The position numbers and the translations under genes were made by a program. Shown here in pieces: positions 1-7,883 of a stretch of DNA of 64,000 nt. Source of the stretch: Promicromonospora sp042731755 (GTDB taxonomy: Bacteria; Actinomycetota; Actinomycetes; Actinomycetales; Cellulomonadaceae); the NCBI RefSeq assembly GCF_042731755.1, contig NZ_JBHWLR010000003.1, forward strand, positions 310,001 to 374,000. The letters run 5' to 3'. The notes under the pieces were generated by a model that was given only the letters and a program-made list of their open reading frames with translations, ran no database searches and had not been told where the DNA came from. Each line of letters begins with the position of its first letter. Position 1 is the first letter of the stretch.

Positions 1-440
1 TCCAGCAGCGGCTGCACGCGCTGAACGACCTGCACCTCACCCTCAAGCACGTGCACTGGAACGTTGTGGGGCCGCACTTCATCGGCGTCCACGAGATGCT
101 CGACCCGCAGGTCGACGCCGTCCGCGCCATGGTCGACCAGATCGCCGAACGCATCGCCACCCTCGGCGTCGTGCCCGTGGGCACCCCCGGGGCGCTCGTC
201 GCCTCCCGCACCTGGGACGACTACGCCCTCGGCCGCGCACCCGCCATCCAGCACCTCGCGGCCCTCGACGACGTGTACGCCGGCGTCATCACCGCGCACC
301 GCAACGCCGCGGACGCCACGGCCAAGCTCGACGACGTCACCAACGACCTGCTCATCGGGCACCTGCACGACCTCGAGCAGTTCCACTGGTTCGTCCGCGC
401 CCACCTGGAGTCGACGTCGGGCGCGCTCACGGAGTCCTGA
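1..440 (+). CDS. dps: Dps-family ferritin-like protein, 5' end cut by the window edge
   Basis: The frame enters from the left edge (first whole codon at base 3) and stops at 438-440, leaving about 145 residues. The motif KHVHWNVVGPHF followed by an acidic helix (HEMLDPQVDAVRAM) is the Dps/ferritin-like ferroxidase helix pair, and the C-terminal helix carries HDLEQFHWFVRAHLE. Dps proteins form 12-mers that oxidise and store iron and shield DNA during starvation or oxidative stress. The true start lies upstream of the window; the GTG at base 51 is internal to the domain and is not a start. The gene converges on ectC, with a hairpin between them. Confidence 0.9.
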   Translation, partial: QQRLHALNDLHLTLKHVHWNVVGPHFIGVHEMLDPQVDAVRAMVDQIAERIATLGVVPVGTPGALVASRTWDDYALGRAPAIQHLAALDDVYAGVITAHRNAADATAKLDDVTNDLLIGHLHDLEQFHWFVRAHLESTSGALTES

Positions 441-537
441 GCTCAGCTCCCGCCGCCGAACGTGGCAAAAGACCCAGGTACCCCCGTGGCCCGGGCGTCT
501 TGCCCATTCCGCACGGGTGGCCCACGAAAAAACCTCC

Positions 538-585
538 GGGCTCGGACTTCCCCNNNNNNNNNNCACACCCACGGGGTCCGAGCCC
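538..585. terminator. Hairpin between dps and ectC, interrupted by an assembly gap
   Basis: GGGCTCGGAC (538-547) is exactly complementary to GTCCGAGCCC (576-585). The two arms flank the run of ten N at 554-563, so the gap falls inside the loop. A long C tract follows (586-598). The position between two convergent genes fits a bidirectional terminator. Confidence 0.55.
554..563. other. Assembly gap (10 N)
   Basis: Ten unknown bases sit within hairpin-forming, C-rich DNA. Ten is a conventional placeholder length, so the true distance between dps and ectC is unknown. Confidence 0.99.
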
Positions 586-676
586 CACCCCCCCCCCCAA
601 AGCGTCGGAAACCCCGGGTTCCTTCTGTGAACTGGGCCGTCTACCACGTTCGGCATGGGCGGCCGACGACGGAGCG

Positions 677-1078
677 TCAGGCCTGGAGCTCCTCCTGCGT
701 CACCAGCGGGTACACGCCGTCGGCGTCATGCACCTCCCGCCCCGTCACGGGCGGGTTGAACGTGCAGATCAGCCGCAGGTCCGTCGTCGGCCGCATCGTG
801 TGCTTCTCGTTGCCGTCCAGCAGGTACATCGTCCCGTCGGAGATCTGATGGCGCTCGCCGGTCTCCCGGTTCTCCAGCTCGCCGGTGCCGCCCACGCAGT
901 ACACGGCCTCGATGTGGTTGGCGTACCACATCTCGGTCTCCGTCCCGGCGTACATGGTGGTCTCGTGGAACGAGAAGCCCACGCCCTCCTGGGCGAGCAC
1001 CAGGCGGCGGCTCCGCCAGGTCTCGGACCGCACATCGCGGTCGGTGTCCTCCAGGTCGGCCAGTCGCGTGACGATCAC
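677..1078 (-). CDS. ectC: L-ectoine synthase EctC
   Basis: This 133-residue cupin-type enzyme (family about 130) cyclises N-gamma-acetyl-diaminobutyrate to ectoine, the last step of the pathway, in the cytoplasm. The family signature is visible: SRRLVLAQEGVGFSFHET, then MWYANHIEAVYCVGGTGELE and DGTMYLLDGNEKHTMR, with the cupin metal-ligand Glu/His residues in place. The start is GTG at 1078, whose last two bases overlap the ectB stop in a GTGA arrangement, so translation is probably coupled. It is the third gene of ectABC. No ectoine hydroxylase gene (ectD) follows; the next gene is the convergent dps. Confidence 0.96.
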   Translation of the reverse strand: MIVTRLADLEDTDRDVRSETWRSRRLVLAQEGVGFSFHETTMYAGTETEMWYANHIEAVYCVGGTGELENRETGERHQISDGTMYLLDGNEKHTMRPTTDLRLICTFNPPVTGREVHDADGVYPLVTQEELQA

Positions 1079-2475
1079 TTGGTGTCCTCTCCTCGGGGGT
1101 CTGCCTGGTTCGCAGGTCCGGCAACTTGGTGCCCGGAAACTTGGGGTCCGGAAACATCGCGGACAGCGCTGTCGTCGACCGCCGGCGCGCCCAGCACCTC
1201 GGCCGTCGCGGCCGCGATGATGTCGATGCCCGACCGCAGCTCGTCCGAGCCGATGGTCAGCGCGGGCATCGTCTTGAGCACCTCGTCCTCGGGGCCCGAC
1301 GTCTCCACCAGCAGGCCCCGCTCGTAGGACGCCGCGGCGACCTTCGACGCCGCCGACGGGTCGGGGAACTTGATGCCGGTGAGGAACCCCCGGCCCTTGA
1401 CGACGGCGCCGTCGTACCCGTTCGCGATCTGGGCCAGGCCGTCGTGCAGCTCGGTGGCGCGCGCCCTGACACCCTCGGCGAAGGTGTCGTTCGCCCAGAA
1501 CTGGTTCAGCGCCGCGGTGGCCGTGACGAACGAGGTGTTCTGCCCGCGGAACGTGCCGTTGTGCTCGCCGGGCTCCCACTGGTCCAGCTCGGGACGGATC
1601 AGGGTGAGCGCCATCGACAGCCCGAAGCCGGAGATCGACTTCGACAGGCACACGATGTCGGGCACGATGCCCGACTCCTCGAAGCTGAAGAACTCGCCCG
1701 TGCGGCCGCAGCCGGCCTGCACGTCGTCCAGGATCAGCAGGATCCCGTGGGCGCGGCACAGCTCGGACAGCGCGCGCAGCCACTCCGGCCGCGCCGCGCT
1801 GAGCCCGCCCTCGCCCTGCACGGACTCCACGATGATCGCCGCCGGCTTGTCCACACCGGAGCCGCTGTCGCTCAGCACCCGTTCGAGCCACAGGAAGTCC
1901 TCGGTGGCGCCCGAGAAGTAGTCGTCGTACGGGATCTTCGAGCTGTTGGTGAGCGGCAGGCCCGCGCCGTTGCGCTTCATCGAGTTGCCGGTCACCGACA
2001 GCGCGCCCAGCGTCATGCCGTGGAACGCGTTGGTGAACGACAGGATGTGCTGCCGGCCGGTCACCTTGCGGGCCAGCTTGAGGGCGCTCTCCACCGAGTT
2101 GGTTCCCGTCGGGCCGGGGAACATCACCTTGTAGTCCAGGTCGCGGGGCGCCAGGATCCGGTCCCGGAACGTCGTCAGGAACTCCCGTTTGGGCACCGTG
2201 TGCATGTCGAGCGCGTGCACGATCCCGCCGCTGCGCAGGTAGTCGATCAGCGCGTCCAGCAGCACCGGGTGGTTGTGCCCGTAGTTGAGGGCGCCCGCTC
2301 CGGCGAAGAAGTCGAGATAACTTCGCCCGTCCTCGGCCTGGATCGTGCTGCCGGACGCCGTGGTGAAGGTCGTGGGCCAGCTACGGCAGTAGCTGCGCAC
2401 CTGGGACTCGAGCTCGTCGAAGATGCTGGTGCTGCTGGTCGACGGGTCGGTGGGCATGGCGGTGTTCGGGCGCAT
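1075..2475 (-). CDS. ectB: Diaminobutyrate--2-oxoglutarate aminotransferase EctB
   Basis: This class III PLP-dependent aminotransferase makes L-2,4-diaminobutyrate from aspartate semialdehyde, the first ectoine step. IFDELESQVRSYCRSWPTTF is the typical EctB N-terminus. LLILDDVQAG holds the PLP-ring Asp (about D250), and LSKSISGFG holds the Schiff-base Lys (about K279). At 466 residues it exceeds the usual 420-430 because of a C-terminal tail (DVSGPQVSGHQVAGPANQ) encoded by 15-bp repeats at 1119-1163. ATG 2475 is chosen here; ATG 2457 (MPTDPSTSS) is a reasonable alternative because the AAGGAG motif is too close to the first ATG. Confidence 0.95.
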   Translation of the reverse strand: MRPNTAMPTDPSTSSTSIFDELESQVRSYCRSWPTTFTTASGSTIQAEDGRSYLDFFAGAGALNYGHNHPVLLDALIDYLRSGGIVHALDMHTVPKREFLTTFRDRILAPRDLDYKVMFPGPTGTNSVESALKLARKVTGRQHILSFTNAFHGMTLGALSVTGNSMKRNGAGLPLTNSSKIPYDDYFSGATEDFLWLERVLSDSGSGVDKPAAIIVESVQGEGGLSAARPEWLRALSELCRAHGILLILDDVQAGCGRTGEFFSFEESGIVPDIVCLSKSISGFGLSMALTLIRPELDQWEPGEHNGTFRGQNTSFVTATAALNQFWANDTFAEGVRARATELHDGLAQIANGYDGAVVKGRGFLTGIKFPDPSAASKVAAASYERGLLVETSGPEDEVLKTMPALTIGSDELRSGIDIIAAATAEVLGAPAVDDSAVRDVSGPQVSGHQVAGPANQADPRGEDTK

Positions 2476-2563
2476 GGCTCCTTCTGCGGTCCGGCTCTGC
2501 CGGCCGGACTCGGCTGGGGTTGATCGTGTGCGGTCCTGCAGGGGTGTCTGACCGGGACCAGGG

Positions 2564-3082
2564 TCAGGAGAGTGGCCCGATGCGGAACACGAGCTCCGCG
2601 TCGTGGCCGTCCGGGAACGCCTCCGTGGGGAAGACGGTCCGCACGTCGACGGGCGCACCCTGGGCCGACGCGAAGGACATGAACAGGGCGATCGACGCCG
2701 TGTTGTCCGAGGTGATGGTGGTCTCCACGTGGGTGCACCCGGGGTGCTGCCCCGCGAGGTGCGCGAGCATCCGGGACGCCAGCCGCTGTCCGCGGTAGGC
2801 GTGATCCACGGCCACCTGCCAGACCATCAGGGTGGTCGGCTCGTCGGGCCGGACGTATCCCGTGACGAACCCGGCGGGTTCGCCGTCGACGGTCACGATC
2901 ACCGACGTCCGGGCGAAGTCACGTGCCCACAGGAGGTACGCGTAGGACGAGTTGAGGTCCAGCGTCTTGCTGTCGCGCGCCAGGCGCCACATCGCTGCTC
3001 CGTCATCGACGGTGGGCTCCCTCAGCGCCACCATGGTCTCGGTCGGATGGATGTGCTTGAGTTCCTCTTCGAGGTTCTGCAT
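2564..3082 (-). CDS. ectA: L-2,4-diaminobutyrate acetyltransferase EctA
   Basis: This 172-residue GNAT enzyme acetylates diaminobutyrate with acetyl-CoA. LREPTVDDGAAMWRLARDS and DLNSSYAYLLWARDFARTS are EctA hallmarks. WQVAVDHAYRGQRLASRML is the GNAT acetyl-CoA loop (RGQRLA), and HVETTITSDNTASIALF is the substrate-side strand. The start at 3082 (MQNLEEELK) gives the family length; a shorter start at MVALREP is possible. It is first in ectABC, with 88 bases to ectB. A TACGGT -10-like hexamer lies nine bases before the ATG. Confidence 0.95.
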   Translation of the reverse strand: MQNLEEELKHIHPTETMVALREPTVDDGAAMWRLARDSKTLDLNSSYAYLLWARDFARTSVIVTVDGEPAGFVTGYVRPDEPTTLMVWQVAVDHAYRGQRLASRMLAHLAGQHPGCTHVETTITSDNTASIALFMSFASAQGAPVDVRTVFPTEAFPDGHDAELVFRIGPLS

Positions 3083-3182
3083 GACAAATCGACCGTAACG
3101 AACTTGGGTGATAATTGCACATTGCGAACCCGTGACGATCCCGTGACTGGCATGTTCCCGCGGCAAACTCGGGGTAACGCCG

Positions 3183-3204
3183 CTAGCGCGCCCCGGCGCG
3201 CTAG
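3183..3204. promoter_or_regulatory. Palindrome overlapping the GNAT gene promoter
   Basis: CTAGCGCGCC (3183-3192) and GGCGCGCTAG (3195-3204) form perfect 10-bp arms around CC. The right arm overlaps the likely -10 hexamer TAGTCT (3202-3207), which stands six bases before the GTG at 3214. This placement suits a repressor site. The site also lies in the divergent region shared with ectA, so it could affect either gene. Confidence 0.5.
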
Positions 3205-3213
3205 TCTGTCGCG

Positions 3214-3846
3214 GTGAGCGAGCCATTCATCCGCCAGTACCACGTCGCCGACCGCGCCGACGTCGCCGACATCTGCGTCCGCACCGCCGCGGCCGGCACC
3301 GACGCACGCGGCATCTACTCGTCCGACCTGATCATGCCCGACGTCTACGCGCTGCCCTACGTCGACCACTCCCCCGACCTCGCCTGGGTCGTCGAGCACG
3401 AGGGCCGCGCCGCCGGGTACATCGTCGCCGCCGCCGACACCCGCGCCTTCGCCCAGTGGTGGGCACGCGAGTGGACGCCGGGCTTCGTCGAGCGCCACCC
3501 CGCCCCCGGCCCCGCCACGGGACACAACCCCGGCTACACCGAGGCCCAGCTCCTGCGCGACGGCGCCGACCCCGAGCGCATGGTCCGCGGCCTGCGCCAC
3601 GGCGAGCTCGAGACACACCCCGCCCACCTGCACATCGACCTGCTGCCCGTGCTGCAACGCCGCGGCCTCGGCTCCCAGCTCATCGACACCCTCCGCGCGG
3701 CGCTCGCGGAGCGGGACGTGCCGGGCGTGCACCTCGGCTACGCGTCCGAGAACACCTCGGCCGCCAAGTTCTACGACCGGTACGGCTTCCAGGAGCTCCC
3801 CTCCTCGACCCCGACCGCCCCGCTGGTAGGCATCGCCACCTCCTGA
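3214..3846 (+). CDS. GNAT family N-acetyltransferase
   Basis: This is a 210-residue protein. The C-terminal half carries LHIDLLPVLQRRGLGSQLIDTL, the GNAT motif A with the RRGLGS acetyl-CoA pyrophosphate loop, followed by GVHLGYASENTSAAKFYDRYGF, the usual motif B. The N-terminal half has an insert (QWWAREWTPGFVERHPAPG) and resembles the GNAT family found next to or fused with O-GlcNAcase-type enzymes. The substrate cannot be told from sequence. GTG 3214 is likely a leaderless start (TAGTCT six bases upstream). The gene is divergent from ectA and ends before a strong inverted repeat. Confidence 0.85.
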   Translation: MSEPFIRQYHVADRADVADICVRTAAAGTDARGIYSSDLIMPDVYALPYVDHSPDLAWVVEHEGRAAGYIVAAADTRAFAQWWAREWTPGFVERHPAPGPATGHNPGYTEAQLLRDGADPERMVRGLRHGELETHPAHLHIDLLPVLQRRGLGSQLIDTLRAALAERDVPGVHLGYASENTSAAKFYDRYGFQELPSSTPTAPLVGIATS

Positions 3847-3868
3847 AGCCCTCCACGCCTCAAGCCCT

Positions 3869-3931
3869 CGCTGAGTGCTGGGTATTTGCGCTCTTTCGTG
3901 GGCCAGAAGCGCAAATACCCAGCACTCAGCG
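3869..3931. terminator. 24-bp perfect inverted repeat between convergent genes
   Basis: The 24-base arms 3869-3892 and 3908-3931 are exact reverse complements around a 15-base loop. The core GTGCTGGGTATTTGCGC is unusually AT-containing for this DNA. There is no T tract. It sits between the GNAT gene (+) and the recombinase-like gene (-), so a bidirectional terminator is the simplest reading. A mobile repeat of the REP type is the alternative. Confidence 0.65.
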
Positions 3932-3959
3932 GCGTTCTGGTCAGCGCGGTTCTGGTCAG
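3930..3959. repeat. Two 15-bp units duplicating a stop codon
   Basis: CGGCGTTCTGGTCAG (3930-3944) is followed by CGCGGTTCTGGTCAG (3945-3959). Each unit contains TCA, the TGA stop of the recombinase-like gene on the minus strand; the second copy is the one in use (3956-3958). Confidence 0.7.
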
Positions 3960-4561
3960 CCTTCCTCGGCGGCGTCCGTCCAGGCTCGGCGGACCTGCTC
4001 GAAACGGGTCGGCAGCGGCGGACGCAGCGCGCCGTAGCGGGCGTTGGTCCGGTGCACGAACCGGCGCCACGACAGCACCAGCCCCTGCCGCGTGATCGGC
4101 AGGCCGGACGCGACGGTGGTCCCGTTGTCGTGCGTGTGGTGCACCGTCAGGAGCAGCGCCCGCGGCACCGAACCCTCCAGCTCGGCCGCGAGCTCCTCGC
4201 GCACCACCATCCAGTGCTTGAGCAGCACCACGAGGTCGGCCGGCAGCAGGTGCCGACGCGGCGTGCGGTGCTTGCCATGCCGCACCAGCACGCTGCCCTC
4301 GGTCGACTTGGCGCGCGCCGGCCCCAGGTCGATGTCCTCGACCCGCACGCGCAGCAGGTCCCCGTACCGGGAACCCGTCGCCCGCACCAGCCCCGTGATC
4401 ACCGCCAGGCGCGCCGCCTCCGGCTTGGCCCCCGGCCGCATCGCCTCCGTGGACAGCTCGCGCCACACCCACTCGGCCTCCTCGAGGGTCACCGGCGGCC
4501 GCGGGTACCGGCCGGGCTCCCCGGCCGGGGCTGATGGTGACGTGGCATCGGCACTGGTCAT
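3956..4561 (-). CDS. Tyrosine-recombinase-like protein lacking the C-terminal catalytic end
   Basis: This is a 201-residue protein. VITGLVRATGSRYGDLLRVR followed by EDIDLG resembles the box I Arg region of tyrosine recombinases, and VRHGKHRTPRRHLLPADL resembles the beta-hairpin Lys region. No HxxR box II and no catalytic Tyr follow: the protein ends at RFEQVRRAWTDAAEEG, roughly where another 70-90 residues would be expected. There is also no N-terminal SAM-like DNA-binding domain. It may be a remnant or a domain reused for binding. I see no continuation in another frame. It has its own AT-rich promoter (TTGATT-N16-TATATT, seven bases before the ATG). Confidence 0.55.
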   Translation of the reverse strand: MTSADATSPSAPAGEPGRYPRPPVTLEEAEWVWRELSTEAMRPGAKPEAARLAVITGLVRATGSRYGDLLRVRVEDIDLGPARAKSTEGSVLVRHGKHRTPRRHLLPADLVVLLKHWMVVREELAAELEGSVPRALLLTVHHTHDNGTTVASGLPITRQGLVLSWRRFVHRTNARYGALRPPLPTRFEQVRRAWTDAAEEG

Positions 4562-4568
4562 GGGTCTG

Positions 4569-4596
4569 AATATACGCTTGGCACACTATTAATCAA
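4569..4596 (-). promoter_or_regulatory. Leaderless promoter of the recombinase-like gene
   Basis: Read on the minus strand, TTGATT (4596-4591), 16 bases and TATATT (4574-4569) form a near-consensus promoter. Seven bases separate TATATT from the ATG at 4561, so the transcript would begin at or next to the start codon. Confidence 0.65.
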
Positions 4597-4638
4597 GGAG
4601 AAACGCGGAAGGGAGACACTGTTCGACGACGGTGCGGC

Positions 4639-5364
4639 GTGAACTCTGCGACAACTCAGCGACAACCCGGTGCGTACCCTCTGACGGTGGACCTCCCCGG
4701 CACGATCGCCCGCCCCGTCGACCACGAGCTGGTCATCAAGAAGTCCCGGTTCCTGGCCCACCTCGCGCCCGCCCGCAGCGTCGCCGAGGCCGACGCCGTC
4801 ATCGCCCGCCTCCGCAAGGAGCTCTGGGACGCGCGGCACCACTGCGTCGCCATGGTGCTCGGCACCCGCGCCGACCAGGCCCGCTCCTCCGACGACGGCG
4901 AGCCGAGCGGCACGGCCGGCGTCCCGATGCTGGAGGTCCTGCGGCACCGCGACCTCACCGACCTGGTCGCCGTCGTCACGCGGTACTTCGGCGGCGTGAA
5001 GCTGGGGGCGGGCGGGCTGGTGCGCGCCTACTCCGGGGCGGTCGCCGCGGCCCTGGACGAGGCCGCAGCGACCGGCGCCCTGCTGCGCCGCGAGCTGCTG
5101 CTGGAGACCGAGGTCCCGGTCCCCCACGGCGACGCCGGCCGGATCGACAACCTGCTGCGCGACTGGGCGTCCACGCACGGTTCGGTCATGGAGCCGCCGT
5201 CCTACGACGCCGTCGCCCGGCTGCGCCTGCTCGTGCCGAAGGACCAGGTCGAGACCCTGGTCGCGGACGTCGCGGCCGCCTCGGCGGGCACCCTGGTCCC
5301 CGTCGTCGGCGACGCCCGCGTCGTGGACGTACCCGTCCCGGCGTCCCCGGCGCGTCGTCCTTGA
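4639..5364 (+). CDS. YigZ/IMPACT family protein (UPF0029)
   Basis: This is a 241-residue protein. The family core is clear: HELVIKKSRFLAHLAPARS, then WDARHHCVAMVLG, SSDDGEPSGTAGVPMLEVL and VVTRYFGGVKLGAGGLVRAYS. The C-terminal third is the DUF1949-type ferredoxin-like domain. Eukaryotic IMPACT regulates Gcn2; the bacterial YigZ role is not firmly known. GTG 4639 is the longest start. GTG 4687 (VDLPGTIARPVDHE) would fit the family N-terminus better and is a real alternative. It is followed by the sugar transport operon. Confidence 0.88.
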   Translation: MNSATTQRQPGAYPLTVDLPGTIARPVDHELVIKKSRFLAHLAPARSVAEADAVIARLRKELWDARHHCVAMVLGTRADQARSSDDGEPSGTAGVPMLEVLRHRDLTDLVAVVTRYFGGVKLGAGGLVRAYSGAVAAALDEAAATGALLRRELLLETEVPVPHGDAGRIDNLLRDWASTHGSVMEPPSYDAVARLRLLVPKDQVETLVADVAAASAGTLVPVVGDARVVDVPVPASPARRP

Positions 5365-5413
5365 CTGGTCCCGCGACGGGGTGAAGTCTCTGGGGCACCC
5401 AGCACGTGCCCGC

Positions 5414-5458
5414 ACGCAAGGCTCGCCCCAGCAAGGCCCGCACAAGCAAGGCCCGCAC
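5414..5458 (+). repeat. 15-bp tandem repeat in the leader of the sugar operon
   Basis: There are three units of 15: ACGCAAGGCTCGCCC, CAGCAAGGCCCGCAC and AAGCAAGGCCCGCAC. They lie upstream of the ATG at 5475, outside any convincing reading frame. The period therefore matches the coding repeats elsewhere although this copy is probably untranslated. Confidence 0.7.
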
Positions 5459-5474
5459 CGTGGAGGGAACGACC

Positions 5475-6887
5475 ATGCACCGTCGCATCCGCCCGTCCGT
5501 CGCCGTCGTCGCACTGACCGCCACCGCCGCGCTGCTCGCCGCGTGCGGCGCGCCCGCCGAGGAGCAGTCCGGGTCCATCACCTTCTGGACGCCGCAGTCC
5601 ACGCCCGAACGGGTCGCCGCCCAGGAGGCGGTCGCCGAACGGTTCACGCAGGAGACCGGCATCGAGGTCGACGTCGTCCCGCTCGCCGCGGCCGACCAGG
5701 ACCAGGCCCTGGTGACCGGCGCCGCCTCGGGTGAGGTGCCCGACGTGATCCTCGCGGGCGCCTCGCAGGTGACCTCCTGGCAGTCGCAGGGCCTGCTGGA
5801 CACCGACGTCGTCCAGGAGACCCTCGACACCCTGGACCCCGCCACGTTCAACGAGAACGCGCTCGGCGCGGTCACCGTGCAGGACGCCGACACCGGCGAG
5901 AGCACGATCGCCGCCGTCCCCAGCGACGGCTGGGTGCACCTCATCGCCTACCGCACCGACCTCCTTGAGGAGGCGGACGTCGAGGTGCCCACCACGGTCG
6001 CCGAGCTGGCGCAGGCCGCCACGACCGTAAAGGAGGAGCTGGACGTCACCGGCATCGCCCTCGGAACGCAGTCCGGCACGGCGTCGGGCACGGAGGGCAT
6101 CGAGTCGATCTTCCAGTCCGCGGGCTGCCGGCTCGTGTCGGACGGCGAGGTCACCATCGACTCGCCCGAGTGCACCGAGGCCGCCGGGCTCTTCAAGGAG
6201 CTGCGCGACTCGTCGGTCGCGGGCGACTACGACGTCGAGTCGGCGCGCGCCGCGTACCTGGCGGGCGACGCCGCCATGCTGCTGTTCTCGACCCACATCC
6301 TGGACGAGCTGGCGAACCTCGACGAGGCGGTGCCGCCGTCGTGCAAGGAGTGCGCCGACGACCCGGAGTTCCTCGCGAAGAACTCGGGCTTCATAACGGT
6401 CCTGGACCCGCCGGCGGGCTCCGCTGCCGCCTCGGAGGCGGGCCCCGCCCAGTTCGGCGCCACCCTCGCCTACGCCGTCCCGGCCCACGCGAACGCCGAC
6501 GAGGCCCGGCAGTACATCGAGTTCGTGCTGGGCGAGGGCTACGCCGACACGCTCGCCGTCGCCACGGAGGGCCGCCTCCCCCTGCGGACCGGCACGCCCG
6601 AGAACCCGACCGAGTACCTGGACGCCTGGGGCGGCCTGGGCTTCGGTCCGAAGGTCGAGTCGTCGGTCGCCGAGGTGTACGGCGACGACCTGGTCACCGC
6701 CATGGGCGAGGGCATGTCCGCCGTCGCGCGCTGGGGCCAGGGCACGCCCGACGCGACGCTCGCCGGCCTCGTGGCCACGCAGGGCACGCTCGCGCAGCAG
6801 CTCGACCCGCTGTACGGCGGCGCCGAGCCCGCCGACGTGACCGGGCAGATGGCCGCCGACGTGACGGCGTTGCAGCAGGACCAGTGA
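5475..6887 (+). CDS. ABC sugar-binding lipoprotein
   Basis: This is a 470-residue family 1 solute-binding protein. The signal peptide (RRIRPSVAVVALTATAALL) ends in the lipobox LAAC at about residue 25, so it is anchored outside the membrane. SGSITFWTPQSTPERVAAQE is the usual start of the mature fold. GVPMLE-type motifs are absent, and SDGWVHLIAYRTDLLEEADV matches carbohydrate binders. ATG 5475 follows GGAGGGAACGACC. It is the first gene of a five-gene operon whose last product is a GH89 hexosaminidase, which suggests GlcNAc-containing oligosaccharides as cargo. The ligand is inferred. Confidence 0.93.
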   Translation: MHRRIRPSVAVVALTATAALLAACGAPAEEQSGSITFWTPQSTPERVAAQEAVAERFTQETGIEVDVVPLAAADQDQALVTGAASGEVPDVILAGASQVTSWQSQGLLDTDVVQETLDTLDPATFNENALGAVTVQDADTGESTIAAVPSDGWVHLIAYRTDLLEEADVEVPTTVAELAQAATTVKEELDVTGIALGTQSGTASGTEGIESIFQSAGCRLVSDGEVTIDSPECTEAAGLFKELRDSSVAGDYDVESARAAYLAGDAAMLLFSTHILDELANLDEAVPPSCKECADDPEFLAKNSGFITVLDPPAGSAAASEAGPAQFGATLAYAVPAHANADEARQYIEFVLGEGYADTLAVATEGRLPLRTGTPENPTEYLDAWGGLGFGPKVESSVAEVYGDDLVTAMGEGMSAVARWGQGTPDATLAGLVATQGTLAQQLDPLYGGAEPADVTGQMAADVTALQQDQ

Positions 6888-7861
6888 CGCCCGGTCGCCC
6901 GCCGTCGGCCCGCACGAGGATCGCCCGCCCGCGCCGGACGGCGACCGGCCGCGCCCGGCGCGAGAACCGCTCCGGCTGGCTGCTCGTCTCGCCGTCCCTG
7001 GCGGTCGTCGCCCTGGTCGTGCTGCTGCCGTTCGCGCTGGTGGTCGTGTTCGGTTTCTCGGAGATCCGACTGGTCGACATCCCGTACCTGGGTACCGAGC
7101 CCATCGAGTGGTCGCTGGAGAACTTCCGCCGGGCGGCGGCGTCGCAGGCGTTCTGGGGCGCGTTGTGGACCACGGTCCTGTACGCGGGCCTGACGGCGGC
7201 CGGGTCGCTGGCCGTCGGGCTCGTGCTGGCCCTCGCGCTGCGCCGGCCGTTCGCCGGCCGCGGGCTCGTCCGCGCCCTGCTGCTGGTCCCGTACGTGCTG
7301 CCCGTGGTGGCCGCCGCGACCATCTGGAAGACGATGCTGAACCCGCAGTACGGCGTCGTGAACGCGTTCGGGCGGGCCTACCTGGGCTGGGACACGCCCG
7401 TGGGCTTCCTCAGCACCACCACCGCCGACGTCTGGGGCATCCCCGTGCCGGTCGCGCTGCTGGTGGTGGTGCTGTTCGACATCTGGAAGTCGGCGCCGCT
7501 CGCCTTCCTGTTCCTCACCGCCCGGCTGCAGTCGGTGCCCGGCGAGATCGAGGAGGCCGCGGCGCTCGACGGCGCGAACCGCCGCCAGAACCTGCGGTTC
7601 ATCCTGCTGCCGCAGCTGCGGGCCGTGGCCCTGTTGCTCCTGCTGCTGCGGTTCATCTGGTCGTTCCAGAGCTTCGACGACGTCTACCTGCTCACCGAGG
7701 GCGCCGGGAGCACGCAGGTCATGGCCATCCAGGTCTACACCGAGCTGGTGACCAAGGCCGACATCGGCAGCGCGGCCGCGTTCGGGCTGCTCATGAGCCT
7801 GATCCTGGGCGTGCTGCTGGTGGGGTACGTGGTGCTGTCCCGTCGGACGGAGGAGTCATGA
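6884..7861 (+). CDS. Sugar ABC permease (MalF type)
   Basis: This is a 325-residue permease. The start GTG overlaps the binding-protein stop (GTGA at 6884-6887). A basic N-terminus precedes six membrane spans, the first being VSPSLAVVALVVLLPFALVV. EAAALDGANRRQNLRFILLP is the EAA loop that contacts the ATPase. No ATPase gene lies in the operon, so the importer probably uses a shared MsiK-type ATPase encoded elsewhere, as is known for actinobacterial sugar importers. Confidence 0.93.
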   Translation: MTPGRPPSARTRIARPRRTATGRARRENRSGWLLVSPSLAVVALVVLLPFALVVVFGFSEIRLVDIPYLGTEPIEWSLENFRRAAASQAFWGALWTTVLYAGLTAAGSLAVGLVLALALRRPFAGRGLVRALLLVPYVLPVVAAATIWKTMLNPQYGVVNAFGRAYLGWDTPVGFLSTTTADVWGIPVPVALLVVVLFDIWKSAPLAFLFLTARLQSVPGEIEEAAALDGANRRQNLRFILLPQLRAVALLLLLLRFIWSFQSFDDVYLLTEGAGSTQVMAIQVYTELVTKADIGSAAAFGLLMSLILGVLLVGYVVLSRRTEES

Positions 7862-7883
7862 GGCCTGTCACGAGGGAGAAGTC

